Positions 17,166 to 25,890 of a DNA stretch of 64,000 nucleotides are shown here, piece after piece (position 1 is the first letter of the stretch; the number at the start of each line of letters is the position of its first letter). The notes beneath the pieces were generated by a model. It saw only the letters and a list, made by a program, of their open reading frames with translations, did no database searches and had not been told where the DNA came from. Position numbers and translations under genes: made by a program. The stretch is from a virus. The DNA is taken from positions 1-64,000 of the IMG/VR virus record IMGVR_UViG_3300024261_000009; one strand, written 5' to 3'.

Positions 17166-20100
17166 ATGTCTTTACGCAAGGTTCTTCTCTCGGGTATCTC
17201 CGATTTCTGGACTAGATACTTCGCGGACACAGATATCATTGAAGCCCTTCACGAGGGCACGCTCGAGATGGTCGCCGGAGCGTACAAGGAGTTGGTAGGG
17301 ACTGTATTGACACAGTCTTTCGACACAGTTCCTCTTACGGAGACAGTCCCTTGGGAACCCCTTTTTATATTTGAATCTGACGTGTATGAGTGCGTGAGCA
17401 GTGTCCCGGGCGAAACCCGGTACCTGGTCCAACTACCTTTCGATATTCGAGACTTATCACTTATACACAATAAGGTTCTAGACCCTACGGCCGCTTTAGA
17501 GGTGGGCTTTGATTTTGATATAATTAGGGATGACCCTCGTAGGTTTGAGGAGCTGCGCCTCTCGAGCCCCTTTGTCCCTGAAGAAGGATATTTTCTCGCC
17601 CTTAAGGATGACCCTTTTAGGGACTACTCTGAAAATGAGAGTAATCTTTACCGAAGATTCGCTACGAGAACCTTCATGGGAGAGTATAATGTCCGATTAA
17701 CAGACACTACCGTTGACTTTTCGGTCAATGGTTTAGGGGTAGCTGTTGGCGACGTCGTCTTGGCGGAAAGTTTCGATGGAGTAAGAACTCTCCATAAAGT
17801 GGAGTCGATCTCCACAAATTATCTAGAGGTTAGTTCTAGGACGCCGTTCATCCGTGTAGGGGACTTGGCTTCCTACTCTGTCGGAAGCTTCTCAGATAGG
17901 CCGAGTTATGACAATAAGTTATCGGCTACTGTGGCGGGCCAGCCTAGGACTACCGGGACTGTTACTAGTCGTTCTAAGGAATCCAGGGTCTTATCTGCCT
18001 GGGCACCAGACCCTCAGAAGGATTTCTACTCTCTGTACTACATGTACGGGCATTCGGTAAGCCTATCCGAGACTCCCTCAACAGAGGAATACCGGTCTTT
18101 TGTTAAGGGCATATGGAATCTTTACCTACGAGGACCCTCCCTAGAAAATATTGAGGGAGCACTCTCCGTGGTATCTGGGATCCCTGTGGTCCGGGATGAG
18201 GAAGAAACTATTGTAGAAGTAGATCTAAGGGACCCCCTGATTCCCAAGGTGACAACAGATCTAAACTACTACGAGTTTTCTAAGTATACCAAGGTTCGAT
18301 CCGACGTGATTCTTGCCGCCCCCAAGTTTAATGGAGAAACTCGAGCAGGACTAGTCCGGATTATTACTTCGGGGGAAGTAGTCAACGCAGGAGGTTTCAT
18401 TGACTTTCTGGGGGTCGAACCCGGTAACGTGCTAGTACCCCAAGACCCTCAGGAATCAGTCTCCTCAGTAATCTGGGCCACAGACACCTACCTCCTTGTA
18501 GCTGCTTCAGACGCTAGACCCGCAGGGTATCTAGTGAAGAATGGCGGGCCCGCCAGGAGTTACTCTGTTCAGGAGGCTGACAGTACCCCCATACCCGGCG
18601 CATTCTTTGGGAGCGGGGTTTGGCTACCCAATACGGCGGTCCCGCTAACGCTACCCGCGTACTCAACCCTGTCTGACGCTTTTGTTGTAACAGACCACGT
18701 TGAAACTCCCGACTGGTGGCACACCACAACTATCCCACACAACCTTACAACACTCCCTTTTCTGAGAAGAGCCGTTACTTCAGAAGTGTTCGAGAACTTT
18801 ATTGGATCCGATTCGGGACTTGTATCCGTGGGAGATATCGGAAAGATAGTCGGTAAAGACGAAGAGCTTTCTCAGTGCCTCTCCCTCTCGCCAGCAGGGC
18901 AAGGTGACCCCGCGGGCATGTTCCTTGCTTGTGCTGTTGGAGATCTTGTTCGTCTGTGGGTAGGTGGGGAACTAGTAGCCTCCACCGAGGTTGTTATGGA
19001 GTCGGGAACCCAGCTAGTCATCCAGAACTTCTCGGTGCTTAGTGACTCCTTTTCTTCAGACTTTGTTCAAGGGGACCCCAGCAGTAAGCGCGTTCTCTTA
19101 GCCTCCGAGGAGGACCCAATAAAGACTCGTGAGGTAGACGTAATCCGTCAGGACAAAGTGTCAAATTCCTCTCTAGAGATAGTGGCTAAGTTTAGCATCT
19201 ACGGTAACAACAACAGTGCTCAGTCTGTGGTAGGCGACAACCTATACTCCGCGTACTTAAGGTACCACCCGGGAGTCCATCACGGCATCGCTTGGCAGGT
19301 AATGGATAGGTATCTAAAGCACAACACGTTTACTGTGTCTTGGGATGCTAATACTCAGCAGTTTGAGAGGGACCGAGCCTTTTACCTAGATTTAATACTT
19401 TCTTCAAGGCCCGCGGGAGCCTACCCGTATGTTGAGCCGGGCTCTACTTTGGTTGATAGAATGCGCTCTCCCCAGGACGATCCTCCCGCAGGGGCAGATC
19501 CCCTATACGGCCCCCGTAACTTGTATAGACGTATCGTTATTCTTGACCACCCGCACCAGCGGGCAGACTTTGATGTAAATAAGATGTCTGTTGACGAGGG
19601 GTTCCCCCTTCAGATTACGGGTATGGAGAATCAGTACCTAATCGGAGAGCGTAAGCGAGAGTACCTACTTGTTACAGACAAGATAACACCCGTAGGCGGG
19701 GTCGGGGAGGCTAACTTACTAGGGCTAGATTTTTCTTTTAACGGAATACCCGCGGAAGAAGACTCCATTCAGGTTGAGTTTCAAGCCACACAGCACTTGT
19801 TTTCTGGTTTGGACAGCAACGGTGTTCAGGCCTCCACAGGGCAAGACTACGTGGTTGGGGTGGATTGGGTCAGCAGTTACCGTGAGGTTGACACCTCTGG
19901 AAACCCCATAGACTCCTACTCAGCACTTATAAAGTTGGATAATGAGCCCGGATCCTCTGAGGAAATGTCCTTAGTAGCTCAAGGCTGGAATAACCAGACC
20001 TTTAAGTTCCGGGTATTAGCTTCAAACGGAGTAGACTCTTTCTACCCAGTCTTCCCTAACGGAGCGGACCCTGTCCGGACGAATACGCGCGTAATCGGAG

Positions 20101-21086
20101 GAATAGGCACTACCCCGGGAGCTATAATCGGCGGACAGGACCCCATAGTAGGCTTCCACGAGACGCACCGAGCTAGCTGGGACGCCCTTGGAGGAGGCGA
20201 TGTGAGTACCTACGTCCCTCACGGTTTCCCCGAGGCCCTTAAGACAAAGCTGATGCTTGAAAGATCTCCCCTAGATGGGAACCAAGCTCACGTGTCAACC
20301 ACTCAGACCCTCCCTGGGGAGGCTACGCTTTTTCAGAGCATAGACCCCAATGACCCCTGGTACGAGGGAACAGGAAACCAGGCAGACCCCATCGGATCGC
20401 TTACGGTGGTTCCCATTGTTGACGATACTAGGCACATGCTCATTACCGATGAGACTATTGAGCTTAGAGTTATACTGGAGGACCAGAGCCCCGTGTTTCT
20501 AACCGACCCGGTAGTAAGAGCATCCGTAGACGTAGAGTTTATCTATGACGTGGCCGTATTTGACCCCAACGTTCACTCGGTAAGAGACTTCGGTATACTC
20601 CGACTTGGAAGCGCTGTCGTAGACTCCGTAACAATAACGACTAGCAACCTTCCGGGTTGGTTAACCCTAGTAGATAACAGCGATGGCACCGCCCTGTTGA
20701 GTGGAGTCCCCCCGGCAGGAGGAGATTTCTCGGTAACATTGTCTGCTTCAGACCAGTTGGCTAACATAGCCACCCAACAGTTTACGGTATCTGTTAACGA
20801 GAAACCTTCTTTTTCGTCAATCCCCGCCACCCTAATCGCGGTTCTGGGCCAGGTTTGGACTTACAACGTTGTGTGTTCAGATATCAACGGAACCGACTCT
20901 CTCAGAGTACTTCCAGGGTTCCTACCGCCTTGGTTAACGCTTACAGATAACGGAAATAGGACGGCTACTCTGCAAGGAACCCCCACGGGTAACGACTCCT
21001 TGGGCGGGTGGGACGTAGCTCTTATCGTGTCCGATTCTGCTGGACTAAGAACAACTCAACAGTTCACCCTACAAGTACAGAACTGA
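17166..21086 (+). CDS. Large baseplate wedge protein with C-terminal Ig-like domains
   Basis: A 1306-residue protein immediately after the J-like gene, the place of gp7-type wedge proteins. The N-terminal 700 residues show mixed alpha/beta structure with no enzyme motif. From about residue 1110 to the end there are two Ig/cadherin-like repeats of the putative Ig (He_PIG) type, recognisable by LPGWLTLVDNSDGTALLSG (about 1161) and LPPWLTLTDNGNRTATLQG (about 1251). Such domains often bind surface glycans. A degraded piece of a third repeat follows the stop codon in the +1 frame (21085-21252). Confidence 0.7.
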   Translation: MSLRKVLLSGISDFWTRYFADTDIIEALHEGTLEMVAGAYKELVGTVLTQSFDTVPLTETVPWEPLFIFESDVYECVSSVPGETRYLVQLPFDIRDLSLIHNKVLDPTAALEVGFDFDIIRDDPRRFEELRLSSPFVPEEGYFLALKDDPFRDYSENESNLYRRFATRTFMGEYNVRLTDTTVDFSVNGLGVAVGDVVLAESFDGVRTLHKVESISTNYLEVSSRTPFIRVGDLASYSVGSFSDRPSYDNKLSATVAGQPRTTGTVTSRSKESRVLSAWAPDPQKDFYSLYYMYGHSVSLSETPSTEEYRSFVKGIWNLYLRGPSLENIEGALSVVSGIPVVRDEEETIVEVDLRDPLIPKVTTDLNYYEFSKYTKVRSDVILAAPKFNGETRAGLVRIITSGEVVNAGGFIDFLGVEPGNVLVPQDPQESVSSVIWATDTYLLVAASDARPAGYLVKNGGPARSYSVQEADSTPIPGAFFGSGVWLPNTAVPLTLPAYSTLSDAFVVTDHVETPDWWHTTTIPHNLTTLPFLRRAVTSEVFENFIGSDSGLVSVGDIGKIVGKDEELSQCLSLSPAGQGDPAGMFLACAVGDLVRLWVGGELVASTEVVMESGTQLVIQNFSVLSDSFSSDFVQGDPSSKRVLLASEEDPIKTREVDVIRQDKVSNSSLEIVAKFSIYGNNNSAQSVVGDNLYSAYLRYHPGVHHGIAWQVMDRYLKHNTFTVSWDANTQQFERDRAFYLDLILSSRPAGAYPYVEPGSTLVDRMRSPQDDPPAGADPLYGPRNLYRRIVILDHPHQRADFDVNKMSVDEGFPLQITGMENQYLIGERKREYLLVTDKITPVGGVGEANLLGLDFSFNGIPAEEDSIQVEFQATQHLFSGLDSNGVQASTGQDYVVGVDWVSSYREVDTSGNPIDSYSALIKLDNEPGSSEEMSLVAQGWNNQTFKFRVLASNGVDSFYPVFPNGADPVRTNTRVIGGIGTTPGAIIGGQDPIVGFHETHRASWDALGGGDVSTYVPHGFPEALKTKLMLERSPLDGNQAHVSTTQTLPGEATLFQSIDPNDPWYEGTGNQADPIGSLTVVPIVDDTRHMLITDETIELRVILEDQSPVFLTDPVVRASVDVEFIYDVAVFDPNVHSVRDFGILRLGSAVVDSVTITTSNLPGWLTLVDNSDGTALLSGVPPAGGDFSVTLSASDQLANIATQQFTVSVNEKPSFSSIPATLIAVLGQVWTYNVVCSDINGTDSLRVLPGFLPPWLTLTDNGNRTATLQGTPTGNDSLGGWDVALIVSDSAGLRTTQQFTLQVQN

Positions 21087-21252
21087 CTTTAGTCGAGGGT
21101 CTCATCGTAAAGTAGAACTACAGGGAAGTTCTGCTGTGGGAGACGTAGGTACCTTGACTATAAGAGTAAAGGTGGGTGTGGCGGCTAGTCCCGCGGAGGC
21201 AACTCCTGGGAATCCCGTTTACCACGACATAACTATACAGGTTTTCTCCTAA
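21085..21252 (+). pseudogene. Remnant of a third Ig-like repeat, +1 frame
   Basis: The frame shifted +1 from the wedge gene is open for 55 codons past its stop. It encodes HRKVELQGSSAVGDVG then TLTIRVKV and VYHDITIQVFS before TAA. This lines up with the C-terminal half of the second Ig repeat (NRTATLQGTPTGNDSLGG, VALIVSDS, TTQQFTLQV). There is no start codon or ribosome site. Either the third repeat was truncated by deletion and frame loss, or a +1 shift at AAC TGA C adds it at low frequency; Ig domains are known to be added by frameshifting in phages. Decay is more likely because half the domain is missing. Confidence 0.5.
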
Positions 21253-21282
21253 GCAATTCTTACTATTGTTTTGCTTACAGCC

Positions 21283-21313
21283 GGGGTAGGGTATACCTTT
21301 CTTGTGGCTACCC
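21283..21313 (+). terminator. Weak hairpin before fibre genes
   Basis: GGGTAG (21284-21289) pairs with CTACCC (21308-21313) with an 18-base loop and is followed by TATGTTTAG. The stem is short and the T-run poor, so termination would be partial at best. A central GGTATACC palindrome-like stretch sits in the loop. Confidence 0.25.
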
Positions 21314-21346
21314 TATGTTTAGATTGCGGGGCTTAGAGGTCAATTT

Positions 21347-21934
21347 ATGATAGTGAACGATTCATTTGGGTTTCTCCGAGGCGAGGTACTTCTCCGAGTC
21401 TTGGACAAAAACGGCACCTGCCTACACAGGTACGAAGATAAGAACGCCATAACCTACATGGCACCTCTAGTCATAAAGGACCTTCTTGTGCAGGCGACTA
21501 GTCCTCAGATGGGCGTTGGTTCTAGTAATGACCATCCATTATTCGAGGGTTGGGGGATAACACAGAATGTTGCTTCTGATTTCTCGCCCACCAACAATGC
21601 GCTAAGGTACCTACAGATAGGAACCGGAGGGGCCACCCCCGCTGTTCGGCAGCAACAAGCCTTAGTGACGCCTGTAGCGTCCGTTGTAGTACCTACTATC
21701 CTCTACCCAACCGCTAGCTCGATTCGTTGCGTGGCCCAGGTTGACGCTAACACGGGAAATGTAGCGGCCCCTATAAACGAAGTAGGTCTACTTACAAAGG
21801 GAAGTGCTGCCTATAGCGCCACGCCTGATATATCGCCTGCAGGTAGTAAACTTTTCGCCCGCCAGGTTCATCCGGCAGTAACAAAAACAGAGCAAGTCGT
21901 CCTAGAGTATTCTTGGACGATTTATTTTACGTAG
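21347..21934 (+). CDS. Virion fibre or baseplate-associated protein
   Basis: A 195-residue protein with AGAGG upstream of ATG. It begins GEVLLRVLDKNGTCLHRYEDKNAITYMAP and ends LFARQVHPAVTKTEQVVLEYSWTIYF. This start and end pattern is common in small beta-rich proteins encoded beside tail fibres in large phages, with the last strand reading as (F/W)xWTIYF. It lies between the wedge protein and a fibre-like protein. Structural role inferred. Confidence 0.6.
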   Translation: MIVNDSFGFLRGEVLLRVLDKNGTCLHRYEDKNAITYMAPLVIKDLLVQATSPQMGVGSSNDHPLFEGWGITQNVASDFSPTNNALRYLQIGTGGATPAVRQQQALVTPVASVVVPTILYPTASSIRCVAQVDANTGNVAAPINEVGLLTKGSAAYSATPDISPAGSKLFARQVHPAVTKTEQVVLEYSWTIYFT

Positions 21935-21944
21935 AGAGAATCGT

Positions 21945-23747
21945 ATGTCGGTAAAATATAGTAGTACAGGTGTCCGTCACGTTCAAAATGGCGAAGCAGT
22001 TAACGAAACCGTTTTGAAAAGGCCTACCCAGGATTTAGAGACCCGCTCAGATGAGGCAAAGAGGTCTGTTAATCTTAACGAGGCTACAGACATCGTGTTC
22101 TCTGACTATGTTTTGTCAACGGGGTCCGGAACGGCCGCTATAGAAAGCGCCCAGGATTCCACCCTAACGGCTATCCCAGATCGCGGCCACCATCACCGAC
22201 TAACACTCACGGAAGACTTAAAGGTAGTAGGCAAGGCCGGGGAGTTTGAGCTAACAGTTAGTAGTGCGACTCTAATGGGACACTACAATGAGGCGTATAC
22301 GGATCCTAGTACGGGCAACGTGTACAACAAGGAAAACTGGTTGGCACAGATCTCTCCCTCGGCAGCGGTTGCGAATGTTACCGGGTTTGGTCACCCCTAC
22401 AAGGACCCCTCGACTTGCATCGTCTTAGACAAGTCTGAGTTTAGTACCGAGTACAGCACTTTTAGAAGGGGAGAGGGCCTACACTTAACGGAGGACCATT
22501 TATATAAGCTTCCCGCGTACAATAGGGTGCTTATTGATTCTTCCGCACAGGACGACTTTATCGAAAGAAATGGCCCTGGAGGCACGGGAGTACAGTTGTT
22601 TGACGCGGTCGGCGCAGATGGTTACTACCCTGTTTTGGATAGAGCAGCATCTAATTTTCAGGATCTTTACGCAGTTATAGAGTCAGTAACCCCCGCACAA
22701 GGCCAACCCCAGACATCCTTCTGGTATGCGCAGGGGTTTCGAGGCGGAAAGAACGTAGACGCTAATCAAGTAGTTCATAAGGACTATCTTAAGGTCGTTA
22801 AGGCTAACAATTCCGAGATAGTGTTAGCTGGAACCTCCGGTACCCGAGGAAACTGTTACGGCAACCCGCTCAACAGTGTGTCCCTTACCTTTTATACGAT
22901 TAATTTAGCTAACGGAAATCTGGTAGAAGCGGCAGATGCATCCCACCTTTTCACGAAGGTTACTCCTGCACCAATGGACCTTACTGATAAGGTGGTCATA
23001 CCCCTGGTAACTTTAGTCTCCGGAGAGAAGTTTATTTTTGGGACTAAGTCAGGGGTTTTGAAAAAACCTCAGGCTACGAGTCCCATGCCTGCAAACACTC
23101 CGCTGAGTGCTTTCAGCCTTCCCGTATGTCCTGTAGAGCAGTTTGCAGGCACCGCAGAGGGTTTCGCGGGAACAGACCTGATACACGCCCCTGCGTTGAG
23201 CTCAAACATATCAAATATAAGCATCCCCGCAGGGCCTTTAACGGGGGTTTTGGAGAAGATACTTACGGTTCTCTCTACGAGAGACATAACCACTCGTGTG
23301 GTGTACACCACCTCTGACTTAGCCTCCGCGGGAGGAGACGAGGTGTTAACCGAGAAGCACTTGTTCGGGTACGGATCTAATGATGCAGCGGTTAGCCCTA
23401 CGGTGGACGACCTTAACAACTACGCAAGGGTAAAGACCTTGGCTGTGGATGTGTTTAGTATCTTCACAGACAATACACTTGGTCCTATACAGGTCCTGGT
23501 TGATGTGGTGTCCACCGACCTGGGAGCTTCGCCCCTTATAGAAGGGCTTGTTGGTACCATAGACCCCCTTGTACCCGGCCGCACAGAGATAGGCATGACA
23601 ACCATGACTCATAATCAAGCGGTTGTTGATATATCAAACAAAAGAATAACTCGAGTAGTTCTCAGGCACGGATCTTTTAATGTTAACTCCACGGGGTCTA
23701 TTGCTCTAGATATCACTTACAACGCTATGGCTAACCTTGCCAGTTAG
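21945..23747 (+). CDS. Tail fibre-like protein
   Basis: A 600-residue protein starting ten bases after the previous gene. It begins with a short polar helix (KRPTQDLETRSDEAKRSVNL) and continues as a beta-rich, Gly/Thr/Ser/Asn-rich chain without catalytic motifs. The composition, length and position among fibre-type genes suggest a tail fibre or fibre-attachment protein. No chaperone or intramolecular peptidase domain is evident at the C-terminus. Confidence 0.55.
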   Translation: MSVKYSSTGVRHVQNGEAVNETVLKRPTQDLETRSDEAKRSVNLNEATDIVFSDYVLSTGSGTAAIESAQDSTLTAIPDRGHHHRLTLTEDLKVVGKAGEFELTVSSATLMGHYNEAYTDPSTGNVYNKENWLAQISPSAAVANVTGFGHPYKDPSTCIVLDKSEFSTEYSTFRRGEGLHLTEDHLYKLPAYNRVLIDSSAQDDFIERNGPGGTGVQLFDAVGADGYYPVLDRAASNFQDLYAVIESVTPAQGQPQTSFWYAQGFRGGKNVDANQVVHKDYLKVVKANNSEIVLAGTSGTRGNCYGNPLNSVSLTFYTINLANGNLVEAADASHLFTKVTPAPMDLTDKVVIPLVTLVSGEKFIFGTKSGVLKKPQATSPMPANTPLSAFSLPVCPVEQFAGTAEGFAGTDLIHAPALSSNISNISIPAGPLTGVLEKILTVLSTRDITTRVVYTTSDLASAGGDEVLTEKHLFGYGSNDAAVSPTVDDLNNYARVKTLAVDVFSIFTDNTLGPIQVLVDVVSTDLGASPLIEGLVGTIDPLVPGRTEIGMTTMTHNQAVVDISNKRITRVVLRHGSFNVNSTGSIALDITYNAMANLAS

Positions 23748-23758
23748 GGTATCCCTAA

Positions 23759-24115
23759 GTGACTCCTCCCATCCTAGATAAACTCACGGATAAGCTGGAA
23801 GCGTCTAGGACCTCCCCCGTAAAGATGTTCCTGCTAGGGGTCGCTGTTTCCATCGTCATTTGGTTGGTGTCCCGAACACGAAAAAAATTGGTTCACCGGA
23901 AAGAGTACCTAATTAAAAAATCTGAAGCGCTCTTGGTGGTGGACTTTGTCAGTAAGACCACCGACGAGCAGGCTCGGATACTAGATGCTATTCGCCTAAA
24001 TAGAAACGCTGCCAAAGTCATTGGCAAGAAGATAGCCTACTTGGACAAAAAGATTGAAAACACTGAGAATCGTATTAATTCTGCTCGTTCTTTTGACGAC
24101 CTCGAGGACCTTTAG
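23759..24115 (+). CDS. Single-span membrane protein with coiled coil
   Basis: A 118-residue protein starting at GTG. Residues about 24-40 are hydrophobic (MFLLGVAVSIVIWLVS), followed by RTRKK and then a long charged helix to the end. By the positive-inside rule the coiled coil would be cytoplasmic, which argues against an inner-membrane spanin. Its last 62 bases overlap the next gene in another frame. Possibly a lysis accessory protein; the role is unknown. Confidence 0.55.
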   Translation: MTPPILDKLTDKLEASRTSPVKMFLLGVAVSIVIWLVSRTRKKLVHRKEYLIKKSEALLVVDFVSKTTDEQARILDAIRLNRNAAKVIGKKIAYLDKKIENTENRINSARSFDDLEDL

Positions 24116-24527
24116 TAAGCCTAAGTGGTCTGTGCCCGAGGATCTTCTTCAGAACCTACCCCTATCTTTGCCCAACTGGACTCAGAGAGGCGAGCACGCC
24201 TGTTATGACCTGGAGTCGGCTAAAAAATTAAAGATCTACGAGGCCCGATGTATGGGGGCTCGTGATAAGCTTAACCTAGTCCAACCCCTGCTGATGGATC
24301 AGGTAGGGGCTCTAAACGCGTATTACGCGTCTATGATTCTGCTAACTACCGCACTTAAAAAGTCCAAAAAAGCGCTTGAGGACCAGATTAAGGTCTCGGA
24401 TAGTTCGGAGCGTCTTAGGCAGGATGCCGAGTACTGGTCTATTACCGGCGGTATGCTTCCTTGGGTTATAACAGGAGTATCCTCCGCGTTTATAGTAGGA
24501 TATGTAGCGGGAAGCGTATCTGACTAG
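24054..24527 (+). CDS. Exported protein with C-terminal membrane span, lysis-type candidate
   Basis: A 157-residue protein that starts at TTG inside the preceding gene. Residues 1-21 form a clear signal peptide (KTLRIVLILLVLLTTSRTFS), without a lipobox Cys. The middle has three Cys and a helical region (residues 60-125), and residues about 133-153 form a C-terminal membrane span (MLPWVITGVSSAFIVGYVAG). An exported, tail-anchored coiled-coil product embedded in the gene before it recalls the nested spanin or lysis regulator genes of phages, but orientation and lipobox do not match a classical spanin pair. Confidence 0.55.
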   Translation: MKTLRIVLILLVLLTTSRTFSKPKWSVPEDLLQNLPLSLPNWTQRGEHACYDLESAKKLKIYEARCMGARDKLNLVQPLLMDQVGALNAYYASMILLTTALKKSKKALEDQIKVSDSSERLRQDAEYWSITGGMLPWVITGVSSAFIVGYVAGSVSD

Positions 24528-25006
24528 GCGAGTGGGGTAGGTACTGGGGGAGCTCCGGGCACGAGATAGTGAACCCCCGCGGGCATAGCAGGAGTAATTC
24601 CCTTAGCCCACATGTCTATGGCTATAGCAACTTGGTTTAGAACCTGAGATTGGTCTATAGCACCAAAACCAGCAGCAAATAGGGGCATTAGTATCTGTGG
24701 TAGAAGACCCAGGGGCACCACAGGGGTAACGCCCGGTAGCGCTAGAGGTATCGCCTGGGTTAGTGCCGCCACTAGGCCCGCGTCTAGCGCCCTACAGAAG
24801 GTGTCTGGACTTGGGTTAGGTACTGCCATACTAGCAGAGAGGGGACCTCTTATAGCAGGGTCTAGGATAGCAGGGTTTAGCGGGGGAGTAGCCGCGCTAA
24901 GGTACCGCACTAGAGCCAGTGTCCAGATGTTAGCGGCGGTGGTCGAATCCGGAGCCGCTCTTGTAGGTTCTAATCCGGATATTAATGTTGCTACTACTAA
25001 GGGCAA
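24524..25006 (-). CDS. Hydrophobic Ala/Pro-rich protein, unknown
   Basis: A 160-residue protein starting at TTG with GAGGAA six bases upstream. It is rich in Ala, Pro and Leu (for example PLLPQILMPLFAAGFGA-like stretches) with Pro-rich ends. It overlaps the plus-strand exported protein by 4 bases at its 3' end and the resolvase by 10 bases at its 5' end, so it is coupled to the resolvase. I do not recognise it. Small Ala/Pro proteins of this style are often found beside fibre genes in phages. Confidence 0.5.
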   Translation of the reverse strand: MPLVVATLISGLEPTRAAPDSTTAANIWTLALVRYLSAATPPLNPAILDPAIRGPLSASMAVPNPSPDTFCRALDAGLVAALTQAIPLALPGVTPVVPLGLLPQILMPLFAAGFGAIDQSQVLNQVAIAIDMWAKGITPAMPAGVHYLVPGAPPVPTPLA

Positions 25007-25524
25007 AGTTCTTTCCTCATCTTCTGAACAACTTCCTCAGAAGCCCTGCGTCTAACCAGGGATGAACCCTCTAGGACATCCTGACCCAGCCTTGCTAGGT
25101 GCCAGGCGTCCGAGATATCTTCTTGGTTTGTCCGACACCCTTGCTCCTGAGCAGCCTTCATCATTAATTCTTTCTTTGCGGTTCCGACCCCAACCGCATA
25201 CTTTTTCAGAGTCTTCGGTGGGACTATAATCACTGGAATCTTCTTTTTGAAAAGAACCAGCTTGAAAGTACCGTATACCTCGCCCAAGGTGAAGGGTTTG
25301 TTTATAGACCTGTAGGAGGGTCCTTCCATGGCTGCCAGATCTATTTTCTTACCTTCTAGGGTTTTTAGGACGGCTTCCTCAATAAATGCTAGTCTTTCTC
25401 CTTCTTTTAAGTTTCCTGGTTTAATAACCTGCTCTATAGTAATCCTATCGGGGGATAGCAGTACTATCCCCGTAGACCTGGCACTTGCATCTATACCTAG
25501 GACGGTGGTTTGAAATGGCATCAT
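24997..25524 (-). CDS. RuvC-like Holliday junction resolvase
   Basis: A 175-residue protein from the ATG at 25524 (an upstream extension is open but lacks a ribosome site, whereas CGAGG precedes this ATG). The RNase H-fold pattern is GIDASARSTGIVLL (Asp about residue 12), AAMEGPSY (Glu about 66), and NQEDISDAWHLARLG near 135 with paired acidic residues. TLGEVYGTF and PPKTLKKYAVGVGTAKK match RuvC-family segments. It would cleave branched DNA before packaging. It is divergent from the plus-strand gene at 25515, overlapping it by 10 bases. Confidence 0.8.
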   Translation of the reverse strand: MMPFQTTVLGIDASARSTGIVLLSPDRITIEQVIKPGNLKEGERLAFIEEAVLKTLEGKKIDLAAMEGPSYRSINKPFTLGEVYGTFKLVLFKKKIPVIIVPPKTLKKYAVGVGTAKKELMMKAAQEQGCRTNQEDISDAWHLARLGQDVLEGSSLVRRRASEEVVQKMRKELCP

Positions 25525-25886
25525 TAAGTTTGCGCCTCGTGTGCTCAAATCAGGATTTGGGAGCAGCCCGTATGGTTGCAACGGTCACTAACCCTGTGGA
25601 CATCCCAGGTGAGATATTTGTATTAAAAGTAGGCTTAGCCGGTGCTGGGGACACGTATGACAGAATAGCTACCCCCTACGATATCCAGACTTTCCCCAGT
25701 ATTAAGGACGAGTCCCTTGGCTTTTATAGGGTTAGCACAGCTACTCTTGAATTTACAGATATAGATACAGCTTCCAAGGCTAGGGAGAGCATTCAGACCT
25801 CCGTTAAGCGACTCCTTGACGAGTACTCTACTGCTCAGACAAGCTTCGTCGGAGTTTTTGACCTCAACCTCGTATCGGGAGCTTAG
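25515..25886 (+). CDS. Tail fibre-region protein, paralogue of the 26699 protein
   Basis: A 123-residue protein starting at ATG 25515, inside the first codons of the divergent resolvase. Residues about 45-118 (RIATPYDIQTFPSIKD, FYRVSTATLEFTDIDTASKARE, VKRLLDEYSTAQTSF) align with residues about 60-135 of the protein at 26699 (RVATIADMDLVPTFRD, YRTANTTLRFVDLDTAIAAI, VNNLVDVYTTAVRDF). The shared domain suggests duplication within the fibre module. No enzymatic motif is visible. The start is uncertain; an internal ATG is possible. Confidence 0.6.
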   Translation: MASLSLRLVCSNQDLGAARMVATVTNPVDIPGEIFVLKVGLAGAGDTYDRIATPYDIQTFPSIKDESLGFYRVSTATLEFTDIDTASKARESIQTSVKRLLDEYSTAQTSFVGVFDLNLVSGA

Positions 25887-25890
25887 CCTC

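Noticed and set aside
23759-24527. i-spanin/o-spanin pair
   Set aside because: Overlap layout is similar, but the first protein's charges place its coiled coil in the cytoplasm and the second has no lipobox Cys.
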